Origin: Streptococcus mitis
GTDB lineage: Bacteria > Bacillota > Bacilli > Lactobacillales > Streptococcaceae
Direction of reading: 5' to 3'
DNA length: 32,868 nt
NCBI RefSeq assembly: GCF_002096845.1
Contig: NZ_NCVK01000015.1
Location: 1 to 32,868 of the forward strand
The position numbers and the translations under genes were made by a program. The notes below the pieces were generated by a model. The model had not been told where the DNA came from, made no database searches, and saw only the letters and a program-made list of their open reading frames with translations. This document shows positions 1 to 7,136 of this stretch, piece after piece (position 1 is the first letter of the stretch; each line of letters opens with the position of its first letter).

Positions 1-32
1 CTGACATCCATAGTTAACTGATTATCAAGCAT
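1..32 (-). CDS. Start of an unidentified CDS, cut by the window edge
   Basis: Reading the minus strand from an ATG at position 32 gives MLDNQLTMDV before the window ends. It is preceded by a good Shine-Dalgarno (GAGGTG, about 6 nt upstream) and begins 15 nt after the stop of the 81-aa gene, so the two look co-transcribed. Ten residues are too few to assign a family. Confidence 0.55.
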   Translation of the reverse strand, partial: MLDNQLTMDV

Positions 33-47
33 GATTTCACCTCATCT

Positions 48-293
48 CTAGTATAACAAAAAAGCCATCAAGTTGATGACTTTTTCAGTGGGCTCGTTTT
101 TACCATTACTATTTTTCTCAAATCCCACAATCGGAAAGAATGGCTTTGGCTCTGTAACACTTACAGCTACACAAGTTGAAATATTAGTAAGAGCTGGGGC
201 AGTACGGCGGTCGTTTACAATTGAATCGCCTGATTGATTTGAGTTGCTTCCAAATAAGCCACTTTGTAGTAAGTTTTGATTGGTGTTAACCAT
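48..293 (-). CDS. Hypothetical 81-aa protein, first gene of a minus-strand operon
   Basis: I do not recognise this protein. It is polar and Asn/Ser-rich in the first third (NTNQN, GSNSNQSGD), has a short hydrophobic beta-like stretch near residues 40-57 (VAVSVTEPKPFFPIVGF) and ends in a hydrophobic tail (LMAFLLY). There is no signal peptide and no clear membrane segment. The ribosome site is weak (AGG, 9-10 nt before the ATG), but a promoter is visible upstream (380-408), and the next gene starts 15 nt after its stop with a strong ribosome site, which supports it being translated. Its place beside an XRE gene and a SEC10-type surface protein suggests accessory, possibly element-borne, DNA; that part is inference. 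Confidence 0.5.
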   Translation of the reverse strand: MVNTNQNLLQSGLFGSNSNQSGDSIVNDRRTAPALTNISTCVAVSVTEPKPFFPIVGFEKNSNGKNEPTEKVINLMAFLLY

Positions 294-307
294 GTTAATG
301 TACCTAT

Positions 308-324
308 GCTAGCTTAAAGCTAGC
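308..324. repeat. Perfect 17-bp palindrome in the 5' leader of the 81-aa gene
   Basis: GCTAGCTT-A-AAGCTAGC is a perfect inverted repeat with a one-base centre, 14 bp upstream of the ATG at 293 and downstream of the predicted promoter. In the transcript it would form a hairpin just before the ribosome site. As DNA it could be a dimeric operator. A decoy ribosome-site-like AAAGGAG lies on its far side. Confidence 0.5.
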
Positions 325-379
325 TCCTTTTATTAATTTTCTTGTAAATATTTGAAGCTTCTTTATTTACATTTCAAGT

Positions 380-408
380 GTATCACGATTAAAAATTCGA
401 GTCGTCAA
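380..408 (-). promoter_or_regulatory. Promoter for the 81-aa gene operon
   Basis: On the minus strand TTGACG (403-408), a 17-bp spacer and TGATAC (380-385) make a reasonable sigma-A promoter. Transcription would start near 373, leaving a leader of about 80 nt that contains the palindrome at 308-324. Confidence 0.5.
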
Positions 409-491
409 ATGCACCATAAGGGAAAAATAAAAAATTTGCATTAGGAGATTTTATTTGATAAGCTGAAAATAACGATAAGGAGGGCATTATA

Positions 492-1538
492 TTGAAAGAA
501 AAATATTATAATGTAAAAGAAGCTTTGGATTATATTAGAAGTTATCCTAGCGGAAGAATAGAAAAAGAATTTTATATGGATATAACTGAAAAACAAATTC
601 GTGATATTTTGAAAAAAGATGTACTAGGACAATATAGGCAACTTCCAGAGGGAGAACATATAATTGAATCATACATAAATTTTCAAGGCGATGAGGTAGT
701 TGAAACTTTATATGTATTTCCAAAATTTGGGAAAAATTCCAAAATTCTCTCGAGTTGGGATAATCTCTATAAAAAAGAAGATAAGCTAGTGAAGCAATTA
801 CAACGGGAAGGTTTTAAAACAACAGAAGACAAAATTAGAGAAGAATTTAAAAACTCTGGGAAACCTGCGTATTTAATGAATGAAGATTATCTTTTCTCAT
901 TAAAGCTGGAAATTGAAAGACGTCAACTACCGATAAAAATTTTTCATATTCAGCCGCGTACTAAATCAACAATTATGCAATTAATTAATGAAGAAATGTT
1001 GGAGACTAATTTTGAGTTAACTATAAATACTTTATTAGAAGAATTTGAACAAAGATTAAAAGAAGATTGGTTTGAAAATCAGAAATTATGCATTGAACAA
1101 GCTGAAAAAGTAGGTGAATTATTAGAGGATATTCGGGGGCGGACAGAAATATTACAGTCTGTAGCACCAGAATTGGCATTGGATTCTTACAATAGTAGAT
1201 TAAAAGAAGTAGAAGAATTTTATAATAATTTAAAGAATCAAGAATTCACATTATCTTTTGAAATTGAAGAATCTGTTAGTAAGTTTAAAAAATTTTATAT
1301 GAAGCAAGCAAACAAAAACGTGATTTCTTCTCTTGCCGATAAAATATATGAATTTGAAAAATATCAGTGTAACAAGTATAAAGAAAAGATTGAAAAAGAA
1401 AATAAAAATAGAGTTATAACTGAAATTTCGTTTAAATGGTATTTAGTCGAATTTTACAAGAATATAAATGACTCTTTTTGGAGAGAGGATTTTCTAAGCA
1501 ATTTAGAGGATAATTTTGGAGTAAAAATAAACCGCTAA
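492..1538 (+). CDS. Unknown 348-aa helical protein, TTG start
   Basis: The family is not recognised. I chose the TTG at 492 because a strong Shine-Dalgarno (AAGGAGGG, 477-484) sits 7 nt upstream and there is no better ATG. The product is soluble, highly charged and AT-rich in codon use (many Lys, Glu, Ile and Asn). No signal peptide or membrane segment is visible. Residues 1-90 look mixed, with an early YNVKEALDYI helix. Residues 150-310 are predicted long helices with coiled-coil character (for example LLEEFEQRLKEDW and EIEESVSKFKKFY). No catalytic motif is visible. The gene converges on the XRE gene, and the two share one palindromic terminator in which both stop codons lie. High AT content and lack of recognisable function suggest acquired DNA. 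Confidence 0.7.
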   Translation: MKEKYYNVKEALDYIRSYPSGRIEKEFYMDITEKQIRDILKKDVLGQYRQLPEGEHIIESYINFQGDEVVETLYVFPKFGKNSKILSSWDNLYKKEDKLVKQLQREGFKTTEDKIREEFKNSGKPAYLMNEDYLFSLKLEIERRQLPIKIFHIQPRTKSTIMQLINEEMLETNFELTINTLLEEFEQRLKEDWFENQKLCIEQAEKVGELLEDIRGRTEILQSVAPELALDSYNSRLKEVEEFYNNLKNQEFTLSFEIEESVSKFKKFYMKQANKNVISSLADKIYEFEKYQCNKYKEKIEKENKNRVITEISFKWYLVEFYKNINDSFWREDFLSNLEDNFGVKINR

Positions 1539-1556
1539 GATTTTTCCTTAGCGGTT
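1530..1556. terminator. Bidirectional terminator containing both stop codons
   Basis: AACCGCTAAG (1530-1539), a 7-nt loop and CTTAGCGGTT (1547-1556) form a perfect 10-bp stem, T-rich on the plus side and followed by TATTTTT on the minus side. The last codons of both convergent genes (Asn-Arg-stop, AAC CGC TAA) are the two arms of this stem. Confidence 0.8.
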
Positions 1557-1886
1557 GTTTATGTTATTCAATAAGGTTGCTATTGCATCAATTATATCTG
1601 TTTTTTGTGGTTCTGGTATCTGTTCAAGTTGATTGATAATATTTTCAATTTCTTTACTCTTTTCTGGAAAACCGAAATTAAAAAATGTTTTTTCATCTAC
1701 TTCAAGAGCTATAAGTATTTTATTCAGTGTTTGTATTTGAAAATTATATTTTTCATTTTCTATGTTGTGGATATGTTTCGAGCCTAAGCCAGCTAATTCG
1801 GAAAGTTTTTCTTGGCTTAGCCCTTTTGTTAATCGTAAATATCTAATTCTTTTTGCAATAAAAGTTTGTAAGTTGTTTTGATTCAT
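1548..1886 (-). CDS. XRE-family DNA-binding regulator, 112 aa
   Basis: A single-domain helix-turn-helix protein. Residues 8-65 fit the XRE/HTH_3 fold: RYLRLTKGLSQEKLSELAG, then LGSKHIHNIENEKYNFQI as the recognition region and a closing helix LNKILIALEVDEKTFF. The C-terminal 40 residues are helical and probably dimerise the protein. The start is the ATG at 1886, with AAGG about 9 nt upstream. It is divergent from the SEC10-type surface gene across a 165-bp intergenic region that holds two matching inverted repeats (1948-2002). By analogy with other small XRE proteins it probably represses itself and perhaps the surface gene. No toxin-like partner is adjacent on its own strand. Confidence 0.85.
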   Translation of the reverse strand: MNQNNLQTFIAKRIRYLRLTKGLSQEKLSELAGLGSKHIHNIENEKYNFQIQTLNKILIALEVDEKTFFNFGFPEKSKEIENIINQLEQIPEPQKTDIIDAIATLLNNINNR

Positions 1887-1921
1887 AATTGTTTACCTTC
1901 ACTATTATTTTAAAGATAAAC

Positions 1922-2002
1922 ATTATAAATAATAAGTAGTACAAATTACACTTGTATAATATATAAGTGTTGAATATTGCACTATATAATGATAAAATAG
2001 TG
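1922..2002. promoter_or_regulatory. Divergent promoter region with two CACTW-N11-WAGTG operators
   Basis: Two 23-bp imperfect copies of one inverted repeat lie between the XRE and SEC10 genes: CACTT with AAGTG arms (within 1948-1970) and CACTAT with ATAGTG arms (1980-2002), both with an 11-bp AT-rich centre. The second overlaps a TATAAT (1985-1990) facing the SEC10 gene. The first contains another TATAAT (1955-1960) and lies next to the expected -35 zone of a minus-strand promoter whose TATAAT is at 1922-1927. That placement suits repression of both genes by the XRE protein, which is inferred. Confidence 0.5.
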
Positions 2003-2054
2003 TAGTAAAACTATAAAAATTAGCTCATTTTATCAGCCATCAAAGGAGAAAATG

Positions 2055-4745
2055 ATGAAGAAACTGAAAACCCTCACAACTTCAACAGCTATTGCGCTTG
2101 CATCAGTTGGTGGAACTGCATTTGCTCAGGAAACAACTACTACAACAGCAGTTGATGCAACTGCTGTAAACGAACCAGCTCTTGTTTCAAAACCTGTAGC
2201 TGATGCAAAACCAGAAATGAAGAAATCTTCTGATGTCAAGCCTGCTCTTGATGCTCAAGCGTCTACTGTTAAGCAAGTTGAAACTGAAAGTGAAACAGCA
2301 AAAGCTGAAGCTACTTCTGCTAACCAAGCTGTTACAACTACTGAAACTGCTTTAACAAGCGCTAAAGAGGATTTGAAATCAGCTGAAGCTGTTAAAGCAA
2401 ATGCTACAGAAGAAAATATCACTGCTACAAAAGCTAAACAAGACGCTAATGTAAAAGCTCAAGAAGCCAATCAAAAAGCAACTGAAGCGTCTACTGAAGC
2501 CATTAAAGCTCAAACTGAGACTGTAGCAACTGAAACAGCTAACGTTGCAAGCGCAACAAGTAAGAAAGCTGAAGCGGATAAAACAGTAACCGCTAAAGAA
2601 GCAAATATAAAATCAGCTGAAGACGCGCTAAATGGTTCAGGACTTGGCGAAGCAAAAGCTTCACTTGCCCAAGCTGAAAAAGATATTGAACAAGCCAATG
2701 CCAATATTTCAAGCGCAACAACAGCTGTCGAAACCGCTAAAAAAGCAGATAGCAACCGCGCAGATGCCATCAAACAAGCTACAAACAATGTGAATGTCAA
2801 AAATGACGCCTTGAAATTAGCTAAAGAAATGATGGACGCCGACCAAAACAAAGTGGATTCTATCCAAGAAAAAGCAAATGCAACAGCGTCTAAAGAAAAA
2901 GAAGCTCAAACTGCATTGGATGCAGAAAAAGCTAAGTTAAATAAATCTGAAGGAATGAACATTCCAAATCCAACATTCACTATTCCATCAAATGTGTATA
3001 ATGGATTTTCAGCAGATGTATTGAAATCAGCTGATGTGTCTTCAAATGTTGTAACATTTGGACAACTATTAAAATTAGAAAAAGCTAACAAAAACAATGC
3101 AATCAAAAATGATTTAGATGATTTGATTCTCAATTCTGTAGCTGATATTGTTAAACAATCAAATTCTAATGTCAAATATGATAAAACTGATTTAAATCGT
3201 CCAGTTGATATTGACAATTTGACAGATTCCCAAAAACTTGAAGTCTCAGAATTTTACATCAATGGATTGAAACAAATCAGAAATGCATTTAAGAATTCAT
3301 TTAACGTAGAATCAGAAACAGGAACAACTAAAGAAGCTGTTACTTTAGCGTCAACACAAGCTGAAAAATATGAAAAACGTGGATTAGATCCAATGGTTCA
3401 TGGTCACGTACCTAATGCTGTTGAAAACGTTGCTTCAATGCGTTCTGATATTTCAAATATGTATGAACTAAAACAAGCTGTATACAACAATTTGATGTTC
3501 ACAACATATCTTGATGGAGTTTCAAATGCCGATAAACGTCGCCCATGGGGACACCTTTATGCAAACCTAAACTTTGCAAAATATGTTGGTATTGATGTAG
3601 CTAATATCAATGGTCGTTATTACATGATTACAGCATTTTCAAATGAAGGAACTCCAGTTTCTAAATCAAATGACCTTGCCCAACTTGAAGCAAAACTAGC
3701 TGAAGCCCAAAAACAAAACAGTCAAGCTCAAACTGCTCTTACAAATGCTAAAGCAGAATTGGCAGAAGCTTCACGCAAATATGCTTCTGCACTTGAAGCT
3801 AAAACAGAAGCTGAAAAAGAATTGGCAAGTAAATCAGCTAGTCCACTTCAAACAGAAGTCGCTGAAAAGAACTTGCAACTTGCGAACCTTGCTTTGAAAA
3901 ATGCACAAGAACGTAAAGCAACTGCTGAACAAGCTGTTGAAAATTTCTCAAGAAGCCAAGCTGAAAAAGAAACAGCTCTTGAAACAGCTAAAGCGGAACT
4001 AGCTACAGCTAAAACAGCTCAAAATGATGCTGAAACAGCTCTTACAAATGCGCAAGCAAAATTGCAAGCTGAAGAAAACAAGTTGACTGCTCTTCAAACT
4101 GAACAAGCGAAACTACATGAAGAAAAAGACAAATTGGTGTCAGACGCAAAAGCAATTGCGACAGAATTGAGTGCTTATCTAAACGCAGATAAAAATCTTG
4201 CAGATGCGCAAGCAAAAGTAGCTGATTTGGAAACAAAACTAACTCAAGCAAAATCTGCTGCAAAATTGGCACAAGATAAATTGGACACAGTTACAGCTAA
4301 ATTGAAAGCTGAACAAGCTAAATTAGCTGAAATCCAAGAAGAGTTTGATAAGTTGCTAGACTTAGAAAACAAAGCTAAAGATAATGTAGTTGCAACTCTA
4401 CCAGATGGAACTGTTGTTGCTGTAGACTCAAATTCTAATACTTTGCCAGCAGAAAATAATAAAGAAACTGTTGATAAATCGAAGACAGGTTCACAATCAG
4501 CTAAAGATGTTGCTTTGGATGATAAAGAAGATGTTGTTGTGAAAGATAAAGAGCAAACAAAAGATAAACAACAAGCATATTCAGCTCCAGCCGTTAAAGC
4601 ACTAGAAAATGAAAAAGTGACATACTCACGAGTAGAACGTGCAAAATCATTGCCTGATACTGGAGAGTCATCAAGTGTTGCAATGTTGCTACTCGGTGCA
4701 ATTTTTGGAGCATTTGGACTTGTAACAGTACGTAGAAAGAATTAG
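2055..4745 (+). CDS. LPXTG-anchored SEC10/PgrA surface-exclusion-type protein
   Basis: A cell-wall surface protein of 896 aa from the ATG at 2055. That start is 6 nt after AGGAG; an ATG one codon earlier is only 3 nt away. Layout: signal peptide 1-25 ending AFA; Thr- and Ala-rich linker; a long Ala/Lys/Glu coiled coil (about 60-295); a globular domain (about 300-535); a second coiled coil (about 540-780); a Lys/Asp linker; sorting signal LPDTG at 866-870 followed by a hydrophobic helix and RRKN. The globular domain matches what I recall of SEC10/PgrA surface-exclusion domains and has a CAP/SCP-like pattern: HGH (449-451), EN (457-458), WGH (498-500), then a YYMITAFS strand. Family members occur on conjugative elements and in chromosomes, acting in exclusion or adhesion. 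Which applies here cannot be told, because no conjugation genes are visible. It probably answers to the divergent XRE regulator. Confidence 0.85.
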   Translation: MKKLKTLTTSTAIALASVGGTAFAQETTTTTAVDATAVNEPALVSKPVADAKPEMKKSSDVKPALDAQASTVKQVETESETAKAEATSANQAVTTTETALTSAKEDLKSAEAVKANATEENITATKAKQDANVKAQEANQKATEASTEAIKAQTETVATETANVASATSKKAEADKTVTAKEANIKSAEDALNGSGLGEAKASLAQAEKDIEQANANISSATTAVETAKKADSNRADAIKQATNNVNVKNDALKLAKEMMDADQNKVDSIQEKANATASKEKEAQTALDAEKAKLNKSEGMNIPNPTFTIPSNVYNGFSADVLKSADVSSNVVTFGQLLKLEKANKNNAIKNDLDDLILNSVADIVKQSNSNVKYDKTDLNRPVDIDNLTDSQKLEVSEFYINGLKQIRNAFKNSFNVESETGTTKEAVTLASTQAEKYEKRGLDPMVHGHVPNAVENVASMRSDISNMYELKQAVYNNLMFTTYLDGVSNADKRRPWGHLYANLNFAKYVGIDVANINGRYYMITAFSNEGTPVSKSNDLAQLEAKLAEAQKQNSQAQTALTNAKAELAEASRKYASALEAKTEAEKELASKSASPLQTEVAEKNLQLANLALKNAQERKATAEQAVENFSRSQAEKETALETAKAELATAKTAQNDAETALTNAQAKLQAEENKLTALQTEQAKLHEEKDKLVSDAKAIATELSAYLNADKNLADAQAKVADLETKLTQAKSAAKLAQDKLDTVTAKLKAEQAKLAEIQEEFDKLLDLENKAKDNVVATLPDGTVVAVDSNSNTLPAENNKETVDKSKTGSQSAKDVALDDKEDVVVKDKEQTKDKQQAYSAPAVKALENEKVTYSRVERAKSLPDTGESSSVAMLLLGAIFGAFGLVTVRRKN

Positions 4746-4752
4746 AATAATA

Positions 4753-4787
4753 AAAAAATCTTCTTATTATAAATAGGAAGATTTTTT
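4753..4787 (+). terminator. Terminator of the SEC10-type gene
   Basis: AAAAAATCTTC (4753-4763) and GAAGATTTTTT (4777-4787) pair over 11 bp with a 13-nt loop, starting 8 nt after the stop codon and ending in a run of six T. Confidence 0.8.
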
Positions 4788-5088
4788 GGATTCACAAAAT
4801 TAGTTTAAAAGACTACGCTATTTAAACCATTTTTGAGAATGAATATCGGACTATACCAATTGCGCCGAACACGGTATCGAACTATGTATAAAAAATTGTG
4901 ATTATTAAATTCTAAAACTTAGAAATTATAGTGAAAACTAAAAATTTATTTGGTCAACTACTGGTCAATTTCCTCAATTTCAATACTAACTAGCGTGTGA
5001 TAATATCTTGATTTAATCGCTTTTCACTTATTTATTTTAACTTATTTTAACGCTAATTTACATGTAGGGGGCATCTAAATACAACAGG
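4788..5088. other. Non-coding AT-rich stretch with short direct repeats, possible element boundary
   Basis: I see no gene here. It contains TGGTCAA twice (about 4951-4972, 11 bp apart), a perfect 10-bp tandem repeat TTATTTTAAC (5032-5041 and 5042-5051), and a 21-codon minus-strand frame fragment ending at a TAG near 4963. Closely spaced short repeats of this kind occur at integrase arm sites and at the ends of integrated elements, and this is where the AT-rich accessory block gives way to ordinary-looking genes. No integrase gene is present. Confidence 0.35.
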
Positions 5089-5114
5089 AAAAGCCTTGGA
5101 ATCAAGGCTTTTTT
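5089..5114. terminator. Stand-alone hairpin terminator
   Basis: AAAAGCCTTG (5089-5098), loop GAAT and CAAGGCTTTT plus further T form a strong 10-bp terminator. No plus-strand gene ends just before it, so it is either orphaned or a second barrier. It is nearly the same hairpin as the one at 8300-8327. Confidence 0.6.
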
Positions 5115-5132
5115 GTGTAGTCTTAGCACTGA

Positions 5133-5156
5133 AAAAACGCCTTTAGGGGCGTTTTT
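5133..5156 (-). terminator. Terminator of the AraC regulator gene
   Basis: AAAAACGCC and GGCGTTTTT (5133-5141 and 5148-5156) pair with a 6-nt loop, a few bases after the minus-strand stop at 5160. A T-run is present on both strands, so it may work both ways. Confidence 0.75.
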
Positions 5157-5159
5157 CTA

Positions 5160-6068
5160 TCAATGATGCAGATTTCTATATTCTGAAATAGTTTGTCCGG
5201 TCCACTTTTTAAAGGCTCGTGAAAAAGATGAGACTTCCGAATAGCCTAGCAAATAGGCGACATCTTCTGTTGTCATTTCTGGATTTTTGAAATAACTAAA
5301 GGCTAGGATTTTTTGAACATTTTGTAATTCTTGATTAAATTTAGTTCCTTCTGCAGTCAGGTTCCGTTGTAAGGTGCGACTGCTAATGCCTAGTGACGCT
5401 GCTATATCTTCAATGGTAAAGAAACCACTTGGAATAGCATGGTAGAGTTTTTGCTGGACAATACCTGTGAAACTTTCACTAGTCATTGCTTCTGCTAAGC
5501 GTTCCTTAAGCTGAGGCTCTAGGTAGTCCAACATAACATTATTGGCCGTGAGGAAAGGTTTCTCCAAGTCAGCTTTGTTAAAGACCAGTTCATTCCTTTC
5601 CATTACTTCCACTTGGCAGCCAAAAATACCAACACTAGCTTCCTCGTAAGAATATGGAGTCCCAACGTGTACAGGGATAATCTCTTCACCTGTTCCCGTC
5701 CGAATCAAATCAAGCAACAAGAGCTGTTCATTAAGCACTGCAAAACGAGGCAGGTCTAAACCTGAATAATCATAACGATAGCTCACACGGACAAGCTCAT
5801 CAAAGACTTCTATGTTTACGACAATCGGACCTGTAATCTTCTTGTATTTGGCAAAATGCTCTATAGCTGCGAGACCATTTTTAGAAGATAGGGCCGCAAA
5901 AAATGGCGGCATAAACATCTGAATGTTCTTGATGCGGCTCATGGCTATGATTTGCTCATCATCGGCCACCTGATCAAAAGCTGTTAAGAGATGGTAATAA
6001 TCCAGAGTTGAGAGGTTCATCTCCTCTTTCCAAGTGCCATCTGGTAGATTAGCCAATTGCAGAATCAT
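5160..6068 (-). CDS. AraC-family transcriptional regulator, 302 aa
   Basis: The C-terminal 90 residues are a two-helix-turn-helix AraC domain: FTIEDIAASLGISSRTLQRN for the first motif and TTEDVAYLLGYSEVSSFSRAF, then KKWTGQTISEYR, for the second. This is the standard signature. The N-terminal 200 residues resemble the long OruR/ArgR-like ligand domain of some AraC proteins rather than a cupin, so the inducer is unknown. Length is normal for this subgroup. The gene lies 65 bp downstream of the short-chain dehydrogenase on the same strand and ends at its own terminator, so the two are probably co-transcribed. The likely role is control of the dehydrogenase in response to a small molecule. Confidence 0.88.
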   Translation of the reverse strand: MILQLANLPDGTWKEEMNLSTLDYYHLLTAFDQVADDEQIIAMSRIKNIQMFMPPFFAALSSKNGLAAIEHFAKYKKITGPIVVNIEVFDELVRVSYRYDYSGLDLPRFAVLNEQLLLLDLIRTGTGEEIIPVHVGTPYSYEEASVGIFGCQVEVMERNELVFNKADLEKPFLTANNVMLDYLEPQLKERLAEAMTSESFTGIVQQKLYHAIPSGFFTIEDIAASLGISSRTLQRNLTAEGTKFNQELQNVQKILAFSYFKNPEMTTEDVAYLLGYSEVSSFSRAFKKWTGQTISEYRNLHH

Positions 6069-6133
6069 TTTCAGATCCAGCCCTATAAGGCTTAAATTTT
6101 CAATATACAGTTGACTGAGATTTCTCCATTCTA

Positions 6134-6952
6134 TTAACGCATTGACATCAACATCATACGATCAAAGAATTCATCTCCAAAGATACGACGGATGGCTACT
6201 AAAAGTTTTCCTCCACGGCCAACAAGGTAACGAGTTTTAGGGTTACGAGCATTGATAATTTTAAGAACGGTACGTGAAATGACTTCTGGATTTGATCCTG
6301 GTGTTGGGTTGTTCTCCATAGCTTTGATATAGCCGTTGACCAAACGACTGTATGCTCCATTTTTAGATTCATAAGAGAAGTTTTGACCAACTGTTGCGTT
6401 AAATCCAGTATTAATCATTCCAGGTTCTAAAACAACCACCTTGATGCCAAATTCCTTGACTTCCATACGGAGACAGTCGCTAAAACCTTCAATAGCGTGT
6501 TTTGAAGCATGGTACCAAGCACCCAGTGGTATGTAAATTTTACCACCCATTGATGATGTGTTGATGATCAGACCATCCTTTTGTTGGCGCATATATGGCA
6601 AAACTTTCTTCGTCAAACGGGCTACACCGTAGACATTGACTTCAAACTGTTGTTGCGCTTTTTCCATTGCAAGGTCTTCGACAGGACCATAGAGTCCGTA
6701 ACCTGCATTGTTCCAAAGAACGTCGATACGACCTTGCTCTTCAATCACTTTTGCTACAACTCTTTCAATATCCTCTTCGTTTGTGACGTCCATTTTCATG
6801 ATATGGCCACCCATTGCTTCTAGGTCTTTCATTTTATCGATACTACGAGCAACAGCGTAAACTGTGTGACCAGCTTTGATAAGGTCTTGGGCTGAAAATT
6901 TTCCCATACCTGATGAAGCGCCTGTAACTAAGATAACTTTTTTGTTTGACAT
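6134..6952 (-). CDS. Short-chain dehydrogenase/reductase, 272 aa
   Basis: A classical SDR oxidoreductase using NAD(P)H. The cofactor loop TGASSGMG is at residues 10-17, followed by NNAGYG, the catalytic Ser in INTSSMGG, and the YHASK pair (Tyr and Lys of the YxxxK motif). The Rossmann fold fills the first 200 residues; the C-terminal part shapes the substrate pocket. An Arg-containing ARSIDK segment after the second strand fits NADP preference. The substrate is unknown; similar proteins are annotated broadly as SDR family oxidoreductases. The gene precedes the AraC regulator on the same strand and has its own promoter at 6990-7018 with an unusual set of upstream repeats. The ribosome site is weak (AAAGAG about 9 nt upstream). 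Confidence 0.9.
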   Translation of the reverse strand: MSNKKVILVTGASSGMGKFSAQDLIKAGHTVYAVARSIDKMKDLEAMGGHIMKMDVTNEEDIERVVAKVIEEQGRIDVLWNNAGYGLYGPVEDLAMEKAQQQFEVNVYGVARLTKKVLPYMRQQKDGLIINTSSMGGKIYIPLGAWYHASKHAIEGFSDCLRMEVKEFGIKVVVLEPGMINTGFNATVGQNFSYESKNGAYSRLVNGYIKAMENNPTPGSNPEVISRTVLKIINARNPKTRYLVGRGGKLLVAIRRIFGDEFFDRMMLMSMR

Positions 6953-6989
6953 AATGATTTACTCTTTATTTCATTTGATTTATGAGACT

Positions 6990-7045
6990 ATTATACAAAA
7001 CAGAAACTGACAAGTAAATGACAAAAGAAGTCAAGGATTTGACAA
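6990..7045 (-). promoter_or_regulatory. Promoter of the dehydrogenase-AraC operon with three TTGTCA repeats
   Basis: On the minus strand TATAAT (6990-6995) is preceded 17 bp upstream by a poor -35, TTTACT (7013-7018). TTGTCA occurs three times in the same orientation, at 7008-7013, 7019-7024 and 7040-7045. Starts are 11 and 21 bp apart, so all lie on one face of the helix. A weak -35 with phased direct repeats is typical of an activator-dependent promoter, and the AraC protein is the obvious candidate (inference). Confidence 0.45.
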
Positions 7046-7098
7046 TTTACGCCACACGAAGTTATTCAAGAATGTCCTTCTCTTTCATTGTCATTTTC

Positions 7099-7107
7099 TG
7101 TTATAAT
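7099..7107 (+). promoter_or_regulatory. Extended -10 promoter of the LtrA-like gene
   Basis: TGTTATAAT is an extended -10 element (TG-N-TATAAT) with no clear -35, about 30 bp before the LtrA-like start codon. Confidence 0.5.
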
Positions 7108-7136
7108 AAATTGTACATTTTATATAGAAAGGTCTT

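Noticed and set aside
1548..1886. XRE gene plus convergent 348-aa gene as a toxin-antitoxin pair
   Set aside because: They are convergent rather than in one operon, and the 348-aa protein is far larger than usual partners, so the pairing is not supported.
2055..4392. Long antisense frames and internal repeats within the SEC10-type gene
   Set aside because: The Ala/Glu/Lys-rich coiled coil creates open antisense frames and short sequence repeats by composition alone. No ribosome sites are seen.
4940..5025. Minus-strand fragment KAIKSRYYHTLVS ending at a TAG near 4963, considered as an integrase C-terminus
   Set aside because: Only about 21 codons are open and the catalytic region cannot be recognised, so I do not call a pseudogene from it.
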